A stretch of 50,873 bases of DNA from an uncultured Clostridia bacterium (GTDB taxonomy: Bacteria > Bacillota > Clostridia > Oscillospirales > CAG-272): the NCBI GenBank assembly GCA_944391815.1, contig CALXUV010000072.1:1-50873 (forward strand). The letters are read 5' to 3'. The position numbers were made by a program, and so were the translations under genes. The notes below the pieces were generated by a model. The model saw only the letters and a program-made list of their open reading frames with translations. It did no database searches and had not been told where the DNA came from. Positions 1-8,566 of this stretch are shown piece by piece (within the stretch, counting starts at the first letter, position 1; each line of letters starts with the position of its first letter).

Positions 1-61
1 CAGCAGTCTTTGCCGGTTTGCCGGAATGGAATAGGTCGGAATTTTGTCTTACAATAACAGA

Positions 62-97
62 GGGAATGGCTTGATTTGTCTGAGCCATTCCCGTTTT
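62..97 (+). terminator. Rho-independent terminator of an upstream gene
   Basis: A perfect 10-bp stem (GGGAATGGCT at 62-71, AGCCATTCCC at 83-92) with an 11-nt loop is followed by GTTTTGG. It probably ends a gene left of the window. No coding frame is evident in bases 1-157. Confidence 0.7.
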
Positions 98-157
98 GGC
101 GAAAATATTCAAAAATAATGCGTTTCAACCTTTACCGTATCATTTTGAAGGTAGGTA

Positions 158-186
158 TTGAAAAATATCAGAAAACATGATATAAT
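158..186 (+). promoter_or_regulatory. Sigma-A-type promoter for the GH10 gene
   Basis: TTGAAA at 158-163 and TATAAT at 181-186 are separated by 17 nt, about 58 nt before the xylanase start. The -35 is one base off consensus and the -10 is perfect. Confidence 0.65.
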
Positions 187-243
187 ATCTTGACGCCTCA
201 CTGATTTTAAATATAGTTAAAAGTATTGCAAGGGGAAGTATAT

Positions 244-1533
244 ATGGCTATTAAGGAATTTTTGGAAAAAAGCGGAGCATATGCAGTTTGGGCAGATCAA
301 GCAATTGCAAAGAACCGAATTGGAAAATTTAATATCAATTTTTCCTCTCAAAAAAAGCTTGACAAGATGAAAGTAAGTTATCAATTAAAACGCCATGATT
401 TTGATTTCGGCTGCAACATTTTTATGATGGACCAATACGAGACAGCAGAAGAAAATGCAAGATACCTTGCAATGTGGAAACGGGTTTTCAATACAGCGGT
501 TGTCCCTTTGTATTGGGAGGGAACCGAACCCGAACAGGGTTTGTACAGATATATTGAAGACAACGGTGTCGATATGTATCGCCGCCCGCCTGCAAAAAAA
601 GTAGTTGAATATTGTTTGAAAAACGGTATCACGCCCAAAGGACATCCTCTTTTTTGGCATGAATTTATCCCCTCTTGGATTCCCAATGATTGGAACGAGT
701 TGCTTCCTCTCATAGAAAAAAGATTTGCAGAGATTGCGGAGCTTTTTGCCGATGACATTCCCGTTTTGGACGTGCTGAACGAACCGTCCAGAATCTGGGA
801 TATGACCTTTGAGCATGCAACCGACGGATATACCATGGTAGTACCGCCAGATGGGTACATTGAGCAGGTTTTAGAACTTGGCAGAAAGTATTTTCCGAAC
901 AATGAATTGATCTTGAATGATGCTGTAAGCGCATCCTTCTGTGATTTCAGAGGCATCTATGGCGGATATTATCAACTCAACAAGCGGCTGATTGAGTCAG
1001 GGTATAAACTAGACAGAATCGGTCTTCAATGTCATACCGATGATGACGAAAGGTTTAAGAATGTATTTGTTGCCGACCGACTGAATTCGTTGCTTAATAT
1101 TTACGGTTCGCTTGGCAAGAAGGTCGTGATCTCTGAAATCAGTATCCCAAGCAATATTGGTGAGGATGTGCAGGCAAAGGCTGTCGAGATGCTGTACAAA
1201 GTCTCGTTTTCCAACCCACACGTATCGGGCGTTTTTTGGTGGAATCTTGACGATAACGGAATACAAACATTCAAAAACAGGGCTGCTTTAGGTGAAAATC
1301 TTCCCTCAACAGGATTGATAAGAAATGGTGTTCCCAAAGAAAGCTACCGCGTTCTCGACCGTTTGATCCATGAGGAGTGGCATACGGAAGGAAGTGTTAC
1401 CACAGACGGTCATGTTGCGTTTGAGGGATTTTTCGGGACATATGAAATTGTGGTGCAGACCAACGAAGAGACATACACCTTTGAGGTTTCGCTGAACAAA
1501 AATGATACTCGGGAAATAAATCTTGTCATATAA
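244..1533 (+). CDS. GH10 endo-1,4-beta-xylanase, cytosolic
   Basis: Glycoside hydrolase family 10 retaining enzyme cleaving internal beta-1,4-xylosidic bonds of xylan or xylo-oligosaccharides. From the ATG at 244 the protein has 429 residues, filled mostly by one (beta/alpha)8 domain. Visible GH10 motifs are GHPLFWH (about 133-139), DVLNEP with the acid/base Glu180, and VISEIS with the nucleophile Glu298, then a WWNLDD segment. The last ~70 residues look like a small beta-rich appendage. There is no signal peptide, so it probably acts in the cytosol on imported oligosaccharides. I chose ATG 244 because AGGGGAAG (231-238) sits just upstream; a TTG at 226 in the same frame would lie before that site. 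It is transcribed alone, from the promoter at 158 to the hairpin at 1573. Substrate is inferred from the family. Confidence 0.9.
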   Translation: MAIKEFLEKSGAYAVWADQAIAKNRIGKFNINFSSQKKLDKMKVSYQLKRHDFDFGCNIFMMDQYETAEENARYLAMWKRVFNTAVVPLYWEGTEPEQGLYRYIEDNGVDMYRRPPAKKVVEYCLKNGITPKGHPLFWHEFIPSWIPNDWNELLPLIEKRFAEIAELFADDIPVLDVLNEPSRIWDMTFEHATDGYTMVVPPDGYIEQVLELGRKYFPNNELILNDAVSASFCDFRGIYGGYYQLNKRLIESGYKLDRIGLQCHTDDDERFKNVFVADRLNSLLNIYGSLGKKVVISEISIPSNIGEDVQAKAVEMLYKVSFSNPHVSGVFWWNLDDNGIQTFKNRAALGENLPSTGLIRNGVPKESYRVLDRLIHEEWHTEGSVTTDGHVAFEGFFGTYEIVVQTNEETYTFEVSLNKNDTREINLVI

Positions 1534-1572
1534 GATGAACCTAATTCATTGGCATCTTTTTTGTCAACTCGT

Positions 1573-1611
1573 CCCAAAACAAAGCACCCATGAGGGTGCT
1601 TTTCGTTTTGG
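1573..1611 (+). terminator. Terminator after the GH10 gene
   Basis: The stem AAGCACCC/GGGTGCTT around an ATGA loop is extended outward by CCAAAAC/GTTTTGG, giving a long, nearly symmetrical hairpin 40 nt after the xylanase stop. The arms carry A- and T-rich flanks, so it could work in both directions. Confidence 0.75.
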
Positions 1612-1855
1612 AGGCGCCATACTTTAAGATAACCGCTATTCGGAAAAATCGAAAAATAAAAAACACGCTGGAAATTTTGTCGACCTTTCATTCGGGATTG
1701 AGCCGCAGAATCGCTGTTTTATGGCAGATTTTGAGAGATTTTTCTCTTATAATCTGTCATTTTTTATTTTTCGCTATTGCAAAAATCATGTTTCTGTGAT
1801 ATGATTTAGGTGAATTTGATTTGGCATAATAAACTGCAACTAAAACAATGGCTGA

Positions 1856-2110
1856 CTTTGTCAGTTAATTGTTAATTCCATACGTTATTCAGCTCCCGGA
1901 TTTGGCAATGCTCTGAGCAATCGGTGCGGCGTAAAATATAAAGTGATTGATACATTTATAGCGGAAAACAATATTGATGTAAACGCTTTTTCCTCGTTTG
2001 CCGGTGATGATGTTTATGAATTTGAAAAGCGGAAAAGCGTTATCCCGCTTAAGCTTTTGACACGTTTTTTTGACAGAAATCCAATTCAGATTTTCTGTTT
2101 GAATACATAA
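1856..2110 (+). pseudogene. Start-less open frame, possible gene remnant
   Basis: In the 672-base gap between the xylanase and the esterase, one frame stays open for 84 codons from TGA (1853) to TAA (2108) without an ATG. Its translation has protein-like composition (for example GFGNALSNRCGVKYKVID, then AENNIDVNAFSSFAGDD). The only plausible start is GTG at 1943, with no ribosome binding site. I do not recognise the family. It may be the interior of a decayed gene or chance. The rest of the gap (1612-1852, 2111-2205) is AT-rich with nothing identifiable except the esterase ribosome binding site. Confidence 0.25.
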
Positions 2111-2205
2111 AGATAAATGCTCAGCAGTTTTGATACTGATAACAAGGTCAAATCAAATATAACACGTTTCGTTAAACCAAAAAGTATGAAAGGCAGGCAA
2201 TAAGA

Positions 2206-2976
2206 ATGGCTCTCATGAATTTAAAATTCTTCAGCGAAAGTTTGGGAATGCAGACAGAGGTATACGTTGTGATCCCGCAAAAGAGCTCGGTCGGCGAGAT
2301 AGGCATAAACTCAAAAAAGGATGCCGACAAATACAAATGTCTGTATTTACTGCACGGACTCAGTGACGATCATTCGATATGGCTCCGAAGGACTTCCATT
2401 GAAAGGTATGCGCAGGAGTACGGAATTTGCGTGGTAATGCCGTGCGGAGCACGAAGTTTTTATACAGACTTAAAGTACGGAGAAAAGTATTACACATACA
2501 TAGCAAAAGAATTACCGCGTATTATCCGTGAATTCCTGAACGTATCCGAGAAAAGAGAAGACAACTTTATAGCAGGTCTTTCCATGGGGGGCTACGGCGC
2601 TTTGAAGATCGCGTTAAGAGAATGCGGAGCATTTGCGGCGGCGGCAGGGCTCTCTTCCGTGGCTGATATTGAGCAACATGCAAAAAAACGGGAAACACTT
2701 TTCAAGCAGATCTGGGGCGAAAAAATTGAAATTCCTCCGGAGGACCGTCTTTTCGATCTGGCGAGAATGATGAACGAGCGCACGGATAAGCCGAGGATAT
2801 ATATGGCAGTCGGCACCGAGGATTTTCTGTATGATGATAATCAAAAACTCAGGGAGTTATTTAATAAACTTAATTATGACTTCACATACAAAGAGTCGGA
2901 AGGCAGCCACAGCTGGGTATTTTGGGACAAATACATTCAGGATGTTTTAAAATGGATGTTTGCTGTTTCAAAATGA
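2206..2976 (+). CDS. Esterase, S-formylglutathione hydrolase/tributyrin esterase family (alpha/beta hydrolase)
   Basis: A 256-residue alpha/beta hydrolase of the esterase D-like superfamily that also contains CE1 acetylxylan and feruloyl esterases. The oxyanion motif YLLHGLSDDHSIW lies near residue 48, the nucleophile elbow GLSMGGYG gives Ser126, VGTEDFLYDD gives the probable Asp206, and EGSHSW gives the catalytic His235. There is no signal peptide, so it is cytosolic. It starts at ATG 2206 behind AAAGGCAGG. Between a xylanase and a GH2 enzyme, removal of acetyl or other ester groups from imported oligosaccharides is a reasonable inference, but family members are promiscuous and the substrate is not shown by the sequence. 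No clear promoter is visible just upstream. Confidence 0.8.
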   Translation: MALMNLKFFSESLGMQTEVYVVIPQKSSVGEIGINSKKDADKYKCLYLLHGLSDDHSIWLRRTSIERYAQEYGICVVMPCGARSFYTDLKYGEKYYTYIAKELPRIIREFLNVSEKREDNFIAGLSMGGYGALKIALRECGAFAAAAGLSSVADIEQHAKKRETLFKQIWGEKIEIPPEDRLFDLARMMNERTDKPRIYMAVGTEDFLYDDNQKLRELFNKLNYDFTYKESEGSHSWVFWDKYIQDVLKWMFAVSK

Positions 2977-3172
2977 CAGAAATTTGTAAATATAGGTTTT
3001 AGATAAAAAGCAGTTGTATTTACATTAAATAAAGATACGAGTTTTATCGTAAATTAATTTGGTTTCATGATACTGAAAAACATTTGTTTTTTAAATATGA
3101 CAAAAAATTGATGATGTTTTTTAATGATATAAATAATCCGAATAAAAATTTGCAGATTTATTTAAGATATAC

Positions 3173-3200
3173 TTGAAAAAAATGATCAGCGTGCTATAAT
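3173..3200 (+). promoter_or_regulatory. Promoter for the GH2 gene
   Basis: TTGAAA (3173-3178), 16-nt spacer, TATAAT (3195-3200), 45 nt before the start codon. The gap from 2977 to here is AT-rich and shows no other feature. Confidence 0.6.
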
Positions 3201-3245
3201 GCAGAAAAGCAAATCCGGTCAGGCAATTACGAAAGGAAGAATTTT

Positions 3246-5573
3246 ATGAGGCAAAAAGTATTGTTCGATGGTAATTGGCTTTTCCACAAAGGCGATATCA
3301 AACGTCCGCTCCCCACATCAAAAGGCCCGATTTATTTTCAGTCAAAAACCGAAAGAATGCTGTGGGGTCCGGCGTCTATCAGGTATAACGCAAATCCTGA
3401 TCAGTTTTACGGTGATAAAGAAATATGCTCTGATACATGGGAATACGTGACTTTGCCGCATGACTATACCATAAATGAAACCCCGTTGAAAGAAAACAAC
3501 TGTGCCCTCGGATTTCTACCGTACCGGAATGCCTGGTACCGAAAAAATTTTTTTATAGGTGATGATGACAAGGGCAAACGTCTGATTTTGTTTTTTGAAG
3601 CAGTTGCGACCGAATGTACGGTATATCTGAACGGCTGTGTTCTTAAACATAATTTCAGCGGATACAACAGTTTCGAAGTTGATATAAGCGATTTCGTTAA
3701 GTTCGGGGAAGACAACGTGCTGGCGGTTTACGTAAATGCCGAAAATCATGAGGGATGGTGGTACGAGGGAGCCGGAATTTACCGCCATGTATGGCTTATA
3801 AAGACAGGCGATGTTGCCGTTGATACTTACGGCGTTTACGCTATGCCGAAAAAAGTGAGCGAAACACTTTGGCGTATCGAGGTGCAGACCGAAGTAATCA
3901 ATGCTTCTTACATTCCGGTAACTGTCAGTGCTAAAACTGTGTTCTACGATGAAAACTGCATGGCAGTTGCGGAAGGTAATGGAATTGTTACTGTTCCTGA
4001 CAGGGAAAAAAGTATAGCAAAATATTCAATCGAGGTTCAAAATCCAAAACTTTGGGATACGGAAAACCCGAATCTGTACAGTGTGGTCACAACTCTGTTT
4101 GTAGACGACACTCCTGTAGATGAATACCGGACTCATACCGGTTTCCGGGAATTCAGGGCAGACAGTGAAAAAGGACTGTTTCTGAACGGCAAGCCGGTCA
4201 AAATCAAAGGAGTCTGTGCGCATCAGGATTTCGGAATTACCGGTAGAGCGGTTGCGGATAACGTTCAGAAATATAAAATCCGTATGCTTAAAGAAATGAG
4301 CGCCAACGGTTACCGAACAAGTCATTATCCCCACAGTGAAGCGACTATGGATGCCCTTGACGAAATGGGATTTATAGTTATGGACGAAGTACGGTGGTTC
4401 GATTCTTCGGAATACGGAAGAGAATATCTTGAAATGATGATAAAACGAGACAGAAACCGTCCGTCCGTGTTTTTGTGGTCAATAGGAAACGAAGAACCGC
4501 ATCACAAGACCGATGAAGGCAGAAGAATATGCAAAAACCTGAAAGCATTTGCAAAAAAGCTTGATGACACAAGGCTTGTGACCAGTGCGGTAGATAAACC
4601 TGACGGCGCAACAGTTTATGATGAGTTGGAAGCACTTGGGGTGAATTATAATCTCGATGTTTATGAGAAACTCCACGAAAAATACCCTGAAAAGCCGATT
4701 TACGCATCTGAATGCTGTGCAACAGGCACAACGCGTGGATGGTATGACGATTATTACAAAGCCAAGTCATATATTTCTGCTTACGATAAAGACGCTAACA
4801 ATTATTTTCTCGCAAGGGAAAAAACGTGGAAATTTCTGGTCAGTCATGACTGGATAATGGGTGGCTATCAGTGGAACGGATTCGACTACCGCGGCGAGTC
4901 TTCATGGCCGAGAATTTGCTCGCAGTCAGGCGCAATTGATTTGTATTTACAGAAAAAGGATGCATTTTATCAAAACAAATCACATTGGACGGAAGAGCCT
5001 ATTGTACATTTAATGCCACACTGGAACTTCACCGGGCGGGAAGGAGAGCCTATAAATGTATGGGCATACACCAACTGTCCGGAGCTGGAGCTTTTCCTCA
5101 ACGGTAAGAGTCAGGGAATCAGAAAAGTTGAAAAATACGGTCACGGTGAATGGGTTGTGCCATTCGAACCGGGAGAAATAAAGGTATATGGTAAAGAAAA
5201 CGGCAGGGAAGTCTGCTCTGACGTTCAGAAAACCACTAAATCAGCATATAAACTTTGTCTCAGGCTCGAAAATGGACCGGTTTACGCAAACGGTCAGGAT
5301 GTAGCGGTAGTGACGTGTTACTGTATAGATAAAGACGGACTTGAAGTTCCGAACGCAGTCCCGACAGTTGAATTCCATTCAAACAGGCTCGGAGAGGTGA
5401 TAGGAACCGGCTCGGATATATCAGATCATATACCTCCGTCTTCAACGGTCAGAAAAATGAGAGCCGGCAGAATAACAGTCGCTGTAAGAGCAGGAAACGA
5501 GCGGGGAGGGTTAATGCTTTATGCTGAATCTGACTCCCTTACCGGAGCTGCTCTGAAAATTGAACTGAAATAA
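3246..5573 (+). CDS. Glycoside hydrolase family 2 protein (beta-galactosidase-like)
   Basis: A 775-residue GH2 exo-glycosidase in the usual order: sugar-binding jelly-roll (about 1-190), immunoglobulin-like domain (about 190-300), TIM barrel (about 305-590), then C-terminal beta domains of the DUF4982 type. The barrel begins with LNGKPVKIKGVCAHQD; the acid/base Glu416 is in WSIGNEE, and the nucleophile Glu489 is in PIYASE. RTSHYPHSEATMDALDEMG is the classic GH2 segment before the acid/base residue. No signal peptide is present, so substrates must be imported. It starts at ATG 3246 after GAAAGGAAG. The family covers beta-galactosidases, beta-glucuronidases and beta-mannosidases; motifs favour the DUF4982 beta-galactosidase-like group, but the sugar is uncertain. 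Confidence 0.88.
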   Translation: MRQKVLFDGNWLFHKGDIKRPLPTSKGPIYFQSKTERMLWGPASIRYNANPDQFYGDKEICSDTWEYVTLPHDYTINETPLKENNCALGFLPYRNAWYRKNFFIGDDDKGKRLILFFEAVATECTVYLNGCVLKHNFSGYNSFEVDISDFVKFGEDNVLAVYVNAENHEGWWYEGAGIYRHVWLIKTGDVAVDTYGVYAMPKKVSETLWRIEVQTEVINASYIPVTVSAKTVFYDENCMAVAEGNGIVTVPDREKSIAKYSIEVQNPKLWDTENPNLYSVVTTLFVDDTPVDEYRTHTGFREFRADSEKGLFLNGKPVKIKGVCAHQDFGITGRAVADNVQKYKIRMLKEMSANGYRTSHYPHSEATMDALDEMGFIVMDEVRWFDSSEYGREYLEMMIKRDRNRPSVFLWSIGNEEPHHKTDEGRRICKNLKAFAKKLDDTRLVTSAVDKPDGATVYDELEALGVNYNLDVYEKLHEKYPEKPIYASECCATGTTRGWYDDYYKAKSYISAYDKDANNYFLAREKTWKFLVSHDWIMGGYQWNGFDYRGESSWPRICSQSGAIDLYLQKKDAFYQNKSHWTEEPIVHLMPHWNFTGREGEPINVWAYTNCPELELFLNGKSQGIRKVEKYGHGEWVVPFEPGEIKVYGKENGREVCSDVQKTTKSAYKLCLRLENGPVYANGQDVAVVTCYCIDKDGLEVPNAVPTVEFHSNRLGEVIGTGSDISDHIPPSSTVRKMRAGRITVAVRAGNERGGLMLYAESDSLTGAALKIELK

Positions 5574-5689
5574 AATTACAAGACTCATGTTTACTTTTTC
5601 GGGCAATTTTTTTACGGTTGTTTTATGTGTATTATAAAGAATATAAGGCGTTTTTAGTTATTTAATCTAAATAGGAGAATTTATTAGAA

Positions 5690-6703
5690 TTGATTTTAGA
5701 TGGACTTTATACAAAAGAGCAATTAGCATGGGTTACAAACAATGTCGCTTTAAAAACAGAGCCTTGGTTTGGAGCATACAGGTCTTTAATCAGAGATATA
5801 GAAGAAAGTCTGAAAACGGAGCCGATAGCGGATGCCGATTTCAATATCCCCGGAGCGTATATTGACGGAGAGGGACATGTCCGGAACAAGCAGCATCTTT
5901 GTCACCTGGGGCTTACCGCTCATGCGTGTGCGCTTGCGTATGCTGTCGGCGGTGATGAAAAGTACTGTAAAAAAGCAGAGGAGTTGCTTTGCATGTGGTT
6001 TGATACCAATAAAAGTGTTTCGGGTCACGACGGAGCTCTTTCCATGTGTTATCTCGGAACATCTCTTTTGTTTGCCACAGAATTATTGCAGCATTCCGGA
6101 AAAGAAAAATCAGAATTTATCATCAAAGCCGAAAATTGGGTAAGAAATGTGTTTTTGCCCACGGCAAACTCCATTCGTGAAGGTAAAAACAATTGGGGCG
6201 ACTGGGGACTTCTTGCTTCGGTGACAGCTTACCGAATGCTCGGAGATGTTGAAAACATAAAAGAATGCGCAAGGCTCTTAAGAAAACATATTGACGAAAC
6301 CATAAGCAGTGACGGAAGCATGCCGAGAGAAACAGCAAGAGGAAACCGCGGTATCTGGTACACCTATTTTGCACTCGCTCCGATGACTTGTTGCAGTACA
6401 GTAATTTACAACAGCTGTGGTACAGATTTGTTTTCGTATGTGGGAAACGAAGGTCAGTCGATCAGAAAAGCACTTGATTTCCTGCTTTACTACTACGAAA
6501 ATCAGAATGAATGGAAATACTGCGAGGAAAAACAGGACCTTTTGCCGTTTGTAAAAGCATGGCCCTTTAATTTGTTTGAGGCTATGGGCGATCGCTACGA
6601 CTGTGAAAAATATACCGGATTTGCTTCAAACCACAGACCTGTCGGAAGCACTGCGCATCATGCTGCCTGGAGCTATACTACTTTGCTTGCAAAGCGGAAG
6701 TAA
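5690..6703 (+). CDS. Alginate lyase-family-like polysaccharide lyase/hydrolase
   Basis: A 337-residue, mostly helical protein resembling the alpha/alpha-barrel alginate lyase superfamily, whose members open uronic-acid-containing polysaccharides by beta-elimination. Supporting segments are KNNWGDWGLLASVTAYRMLG (about 164-183), the DGSMPRETARGNRG stretch (about 208-221) followed by aromatic residues, and a C-terminal SNHRPVGSTAHHAAWSYT. There is no signal peptide. I use TTG at 5690 as start because it follows AGGAG (5673-5677), though the 12-nt spacing is long and no ATG is available nearby. It follows the GH2 gene by 116 bases and ends at a terminator, so both may be co-transcribed. Substrate and even lyase activity are inferred; other alpha/alpha-barrel families are possible. 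Confidence 0.6.
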   Translation: MILDGLYTKEQLAWVTNNVALKTEPWFGAYRSLIRDIEESLKTEPIADADFNIPGAYIDGEGHVRNKQHLCHLGLTAHACALAYAVGGDEKYCKKAEELLCMWFDTNKSVSGHDGALSMCYLGTSLLFATELLQHSGKEKSEFIIKAENWVRNVFLPTANSIREGKNNWGDWGLLASVTAYRMLGDVENIKECARLLRKHIDETISSDGSMPRETARGNRGIWYTYFALAPMTCCSTVIYNSCGTDLFSYVGNEGQSIRKALDFLLYYYENQNEWKYCEEKQDLLPFVKAWPFNLFEAMGDRYDCEKYTGFASNHRPVGSTAHHAAWSYTTLLAKRK

Positions 6704-6735
6704 CAGTAATGATTTTTTCCTGAGTCAATTTAAAT

Positions 6736-6768
6736 AAGCGTGGGGCTTTTTACTCCACGCTTTTTGGA
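6736..6768 (+). terminator. Terminator after the lyase-like gene
   Basis: AAGCGTGG (6736-6743) pairs with CCACGCTT (6755-6762), followed by a T run. It closes the glycan-degradation region. Confidence 0.8.
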
Positions 6769-6873
6769 TTTTGGCTATGATTTAATCGGTAATAAATAGG
6801 TTAACGAATTATTTGACCGGGTTTTTTTGAAGTTTTTTTGAACAAAAATTTCCAATAAAATTTCCATAACCCA

Positions 6874-6902
6874 TTGACAAATAGTATTGTCCGTGATATA
6901 AT
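6874..6902 (+). promoter_or_regulatory. Consensus promoter for the zinc-ribbon/nitroreductase pair
   Basis: A perfect TTGACA (6874-6879), 17-nt spacer and perfect TATAAT (6897-6902). It is one of the strongest promoters in the window, and an inverted-repeat operator follows directly. Confidence 0.85.
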
Positions 6903-6910
6903 ATACTCAC

Positions 6911-6956
6911 ACGAACAATTATTCGTATAAACGAAAATACATGAAACATATTTCGT
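6911..6956 (+). promoter_or_regulatory. Putative operator: repeated ACGAA/TTCGT inverted repeats
   Basis: ACGAA-N6-TTCGT (6911-6926) covers the expected transcription start, and a second, wider pair ACGAAAATA...TATTTCGT spans 6931-6956. Two inverted repeats with the same half-site just downstream of a consensus -10 suggest a repressor roadblock or RNA hairpins. The regulator is unknown; the small HTH gene at 8038 is only a positional candidate. Confidence 0.45.
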
Positions 6957-6978
6957 AAAAATGTAAGGAGGACATTAA

Positions 6979-7194
6979 ATGGGGGGAAAATTAAGAGTAA
7001 ATTGTCCGGTTTGCGGACGCAGTTTATTTAAAGGAAGTAAAAATTCGGAGCTTGAATGCAACTGCCCTAAATGTAACAGCTATCTGACGGTTAACTTTGT
7101 CGCAAACGGAATAAGCGTGATTGTAAAAGAAGAGAATAAATTAACGGGAAGCGGTATTTCAGGAGAGGAGTGTAAGGCGCTTGGAAACGGATGA
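6979..7194 (+). CDS. Small zinc-ribbon protein
   Basis: A 71-residue protein with two cysteine pairs, CPVCGRS (about 9-15) and CNCPKCNSYL (about 28-37), the arrangement of a zinc ribbon similar to small Com-like or nucleic-acid-binding ribbons. It starts at ATG 6979 with a strong AAGGAGG (6964-6970). Its 3' end overlaps the nitroreductase start by 14 bases, and AGGAGAGGAG inside it serves as the next ribosome binding site, so the two proteins are translationally coupled. The function is unknown; pairing with a flavin reductase under a strong, apparently operator-controlled promoter hints at a metal- or redox-responsive unit (inference). Confidence 0.65.
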   Translation: MGGKLRVNCPVCGRSLFKGSKNSELECNCPKCNSYLTVNFVANGISVIVKEENKLTGSGISGEECKALGNG

Positions 7195-7678
7195 GTGCAT
7201 AAAAACAAGGAGAAGCGTCAGGTTTTATAAGGATGAGGTGCCTGATAACGAAATCCTGAATAAAATCATAAGTTCGGCAATTTATGCTCCGTCAGGCCTG
7301 AATCTTCAGCCGTGGAAAATAAAAATACTTAAAGATAGGGATACGATTAAAAAAATATCAGATCTTTGCCAAAAAAGCAGATTTGCGGCTCAAGCACCGA
7401 TTTTACTAATCGTATTTCTTGACAGGGACGTAACGTATGATTTTACAAAAGATGTGCTTTCATGCGGCATGCTGATGCAGAACATCATGCTTATGGCAAA
7501 CTCAGAGGGGCTTGGCAGCTGTCTGATAGGAGAAATAAACGATAAAAGCGATGAGGTAAAGAAAATATCCGGAGTAAATGACGGAAAATTAATTTTTATG
7601 GGAATTATTACGCTTGGTTACCAAAGGGGAGTTACAGCAGTGACAAGCAGAAAACCGGTTGAGAAAATTCTGATCTGA
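7181..7678 (+). CDS. Nitroreductase-family FMN-dependent oxidoreductase (short form)
   Basis: A 165-residue member of the nitroreductase superfamily, homodimeric FMN enzymes that use NAD(P)H or other donors to reduce quinones, nitro compounds or enones. The N-terminal TRRSVRFYKDE and the SAIYAPSGLNLQPWKI segment are the family's FMN-phosphate-binding signatures; ANSEGLGSCLIG and the closing ITLGYQ are also typical. At 165 residues it is a short variant. TTG at 7181 is the start: AGGAGAGGAG lies 10 bases upstream and the conserved N-terminus begins a few residues in. It is coupled to the zinc-ribbon gene by a 14-base overlap. The substrate cannot be deduced. Confidence 0.85.
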   Translation: METDECIKTRRSVRFYKDEVPDNEILNKIISSAIYAPSGLNLQPWKIKILKDRDTIKKISDLCQKSRFAAQAPILLIVFLDRDVTYDFTKDVLSCGMLMQNIMLMANSEGLGSCLIGEINDKSDEVKKISGVNDGKLIFMGIITLGYQRGVTAVTSRKPVEKILI

Positions 7679-7834
7679 AACACTTGAAAAACTCAGTCAG
7701 ATTAATTGGAGTTTAAGCTCTGCTTGTCAGTCTGCTTTGTAACGATAAATCGATGTTTATATGATTAAATTTAATCGTGAGAAAATAATGCTGAAGAGAT
7801 AAGTTGGACTTGTTAAAGTATCAAGATGAACCTG

Positions 7835-7870
7835 GCATTACGAAAAGACTTTTTTCGTAATGCTTTTTTT
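7835..7870 (+). terminator. Terminator of the zinc-ribbon/nitroreductase unit
   Basis: GCATTACGAAAA (7835-7846) pairs with TTTTCGTAATGC (7852-7863) and a T run follows. The remaining bases of the 359-base gap (7679-7834, 7871-8037) show no gene; an unused AGGAGGG at 7981-7987 lies before the next CDS. Confidence 0.85.
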
Positions 7871-8037
7871 ATTTAAGTAAGCAAAAATAATATGATAATT
7901 TCAAATTGTTTTTGAAAAGGCTTAATATCATTGTAAAAGGTCAGAATAACATCTTCTGACGACAAAAGTAAAAATAAACGAGGAGGGATCAGGGCATAAA
8001 CGTAAAAATTGGTTTTGCCTTAAAAAAAACGAAATAT

Positions 8038-8391
8038 ATGACAACAAACGAAAGACGGGAGAAAATAATGCGTATTCTGTACGCAAAAGGGCATTGTACG
8101 ACATCTGAGCTTGCTGAAAACTTCGGTGTTTCGGAAAGAACAGTAAGAAGAGATATAGGTCTTCTGTCGCTGTCCAAACCAATTTACACTAAATCAGGAA
8201 AGAACGGAGGCGGGATTTATATTGTTGAAGGGTACCGGATTGACAGAAATTATTTCAGTACAGAAGAAGAAAATCTGTTGAAAAAAGTTGCCGAAATAGC
8301 CAAAAGATATGGCTGTTTACTCACAGAAGAAGAAAAGGATTTTCTCGATAAAACGCTCAGTTATCATTCAAAACCCAAAAAAGGAGCATAA
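8038..8391 (+). CDS. Small HTH regulator (YafY/DeoR-type N-terminal domain)
   Basis: A 117-residue protein consisting mainly of a winged helix-turn-helix: RREKIMRILYAKGHCTTSEL, then AENFGVSERTVRRDIGLLS, then a wing with GKNGGGIYI. This matches the N-terminal domain of YafY/DeoR-like regulators, but the usual C-terminal ligand-sensing WYL or sugar-phosphate domain is absent; only about 50 helical residues follow. It starts at ATG 8038, which lacks a close Shine-Dalgarno; AGGAGG at 7981 is too far, and upstream codons remain open in frame, so a non-ATG start is possible. It probably represses or activates a nearby promoter, with the one at 6874 a candidate. Confidence 0.7.
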   Translation: MTTNERREKIMRILYAKGHCTTSELAENFGVSERTVRRDIGLLSLSKPIYTKSGKNGGGIYIVEGYRIDRNYFSTEEENLLKKVAEIAKRYGCLLTEEEKDFLDKTLSYHSKPKKGA

Positions 8392-8527
8392 AACTTTAAA
8401 ACAAAATGAATCAGATTCTGAACAGATTCAGGGCTTTAAAGCAATGGCAAAGGTAGTATTTTTTTAGTGGTAAAGAGATATAAAAAACACCGGTTTTTAA
8501 AATAAAAGAAAAAATTTGTTTTTCCTC

Positions 8528-8556
8528 TTGACAAAATCTGCAAAATGTTGTATAAT
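8528..8556 (+). promoter_or_regulatory. Consensus promoter of the glutamate synthase operon
   Basis: Perfect TTGACA (8528-8533), 17-nt spacer, perfect TATAAT (8551-8556). Transcription should begin near 8563, right at the base of the leader hairpin. The GSIII promoter at 15840 has the same layout. Confidence 0.85.
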
Positions 8557-8566
8557 GCGATTTGAT

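Noticed and set aside
1590-1799. 69-codon open frame starting inside a hairpin
   Set aside because: Starts in the loop of the GH10 terminator, has no ribosome binding site and a random-looking Phe/Ile-rich translation.
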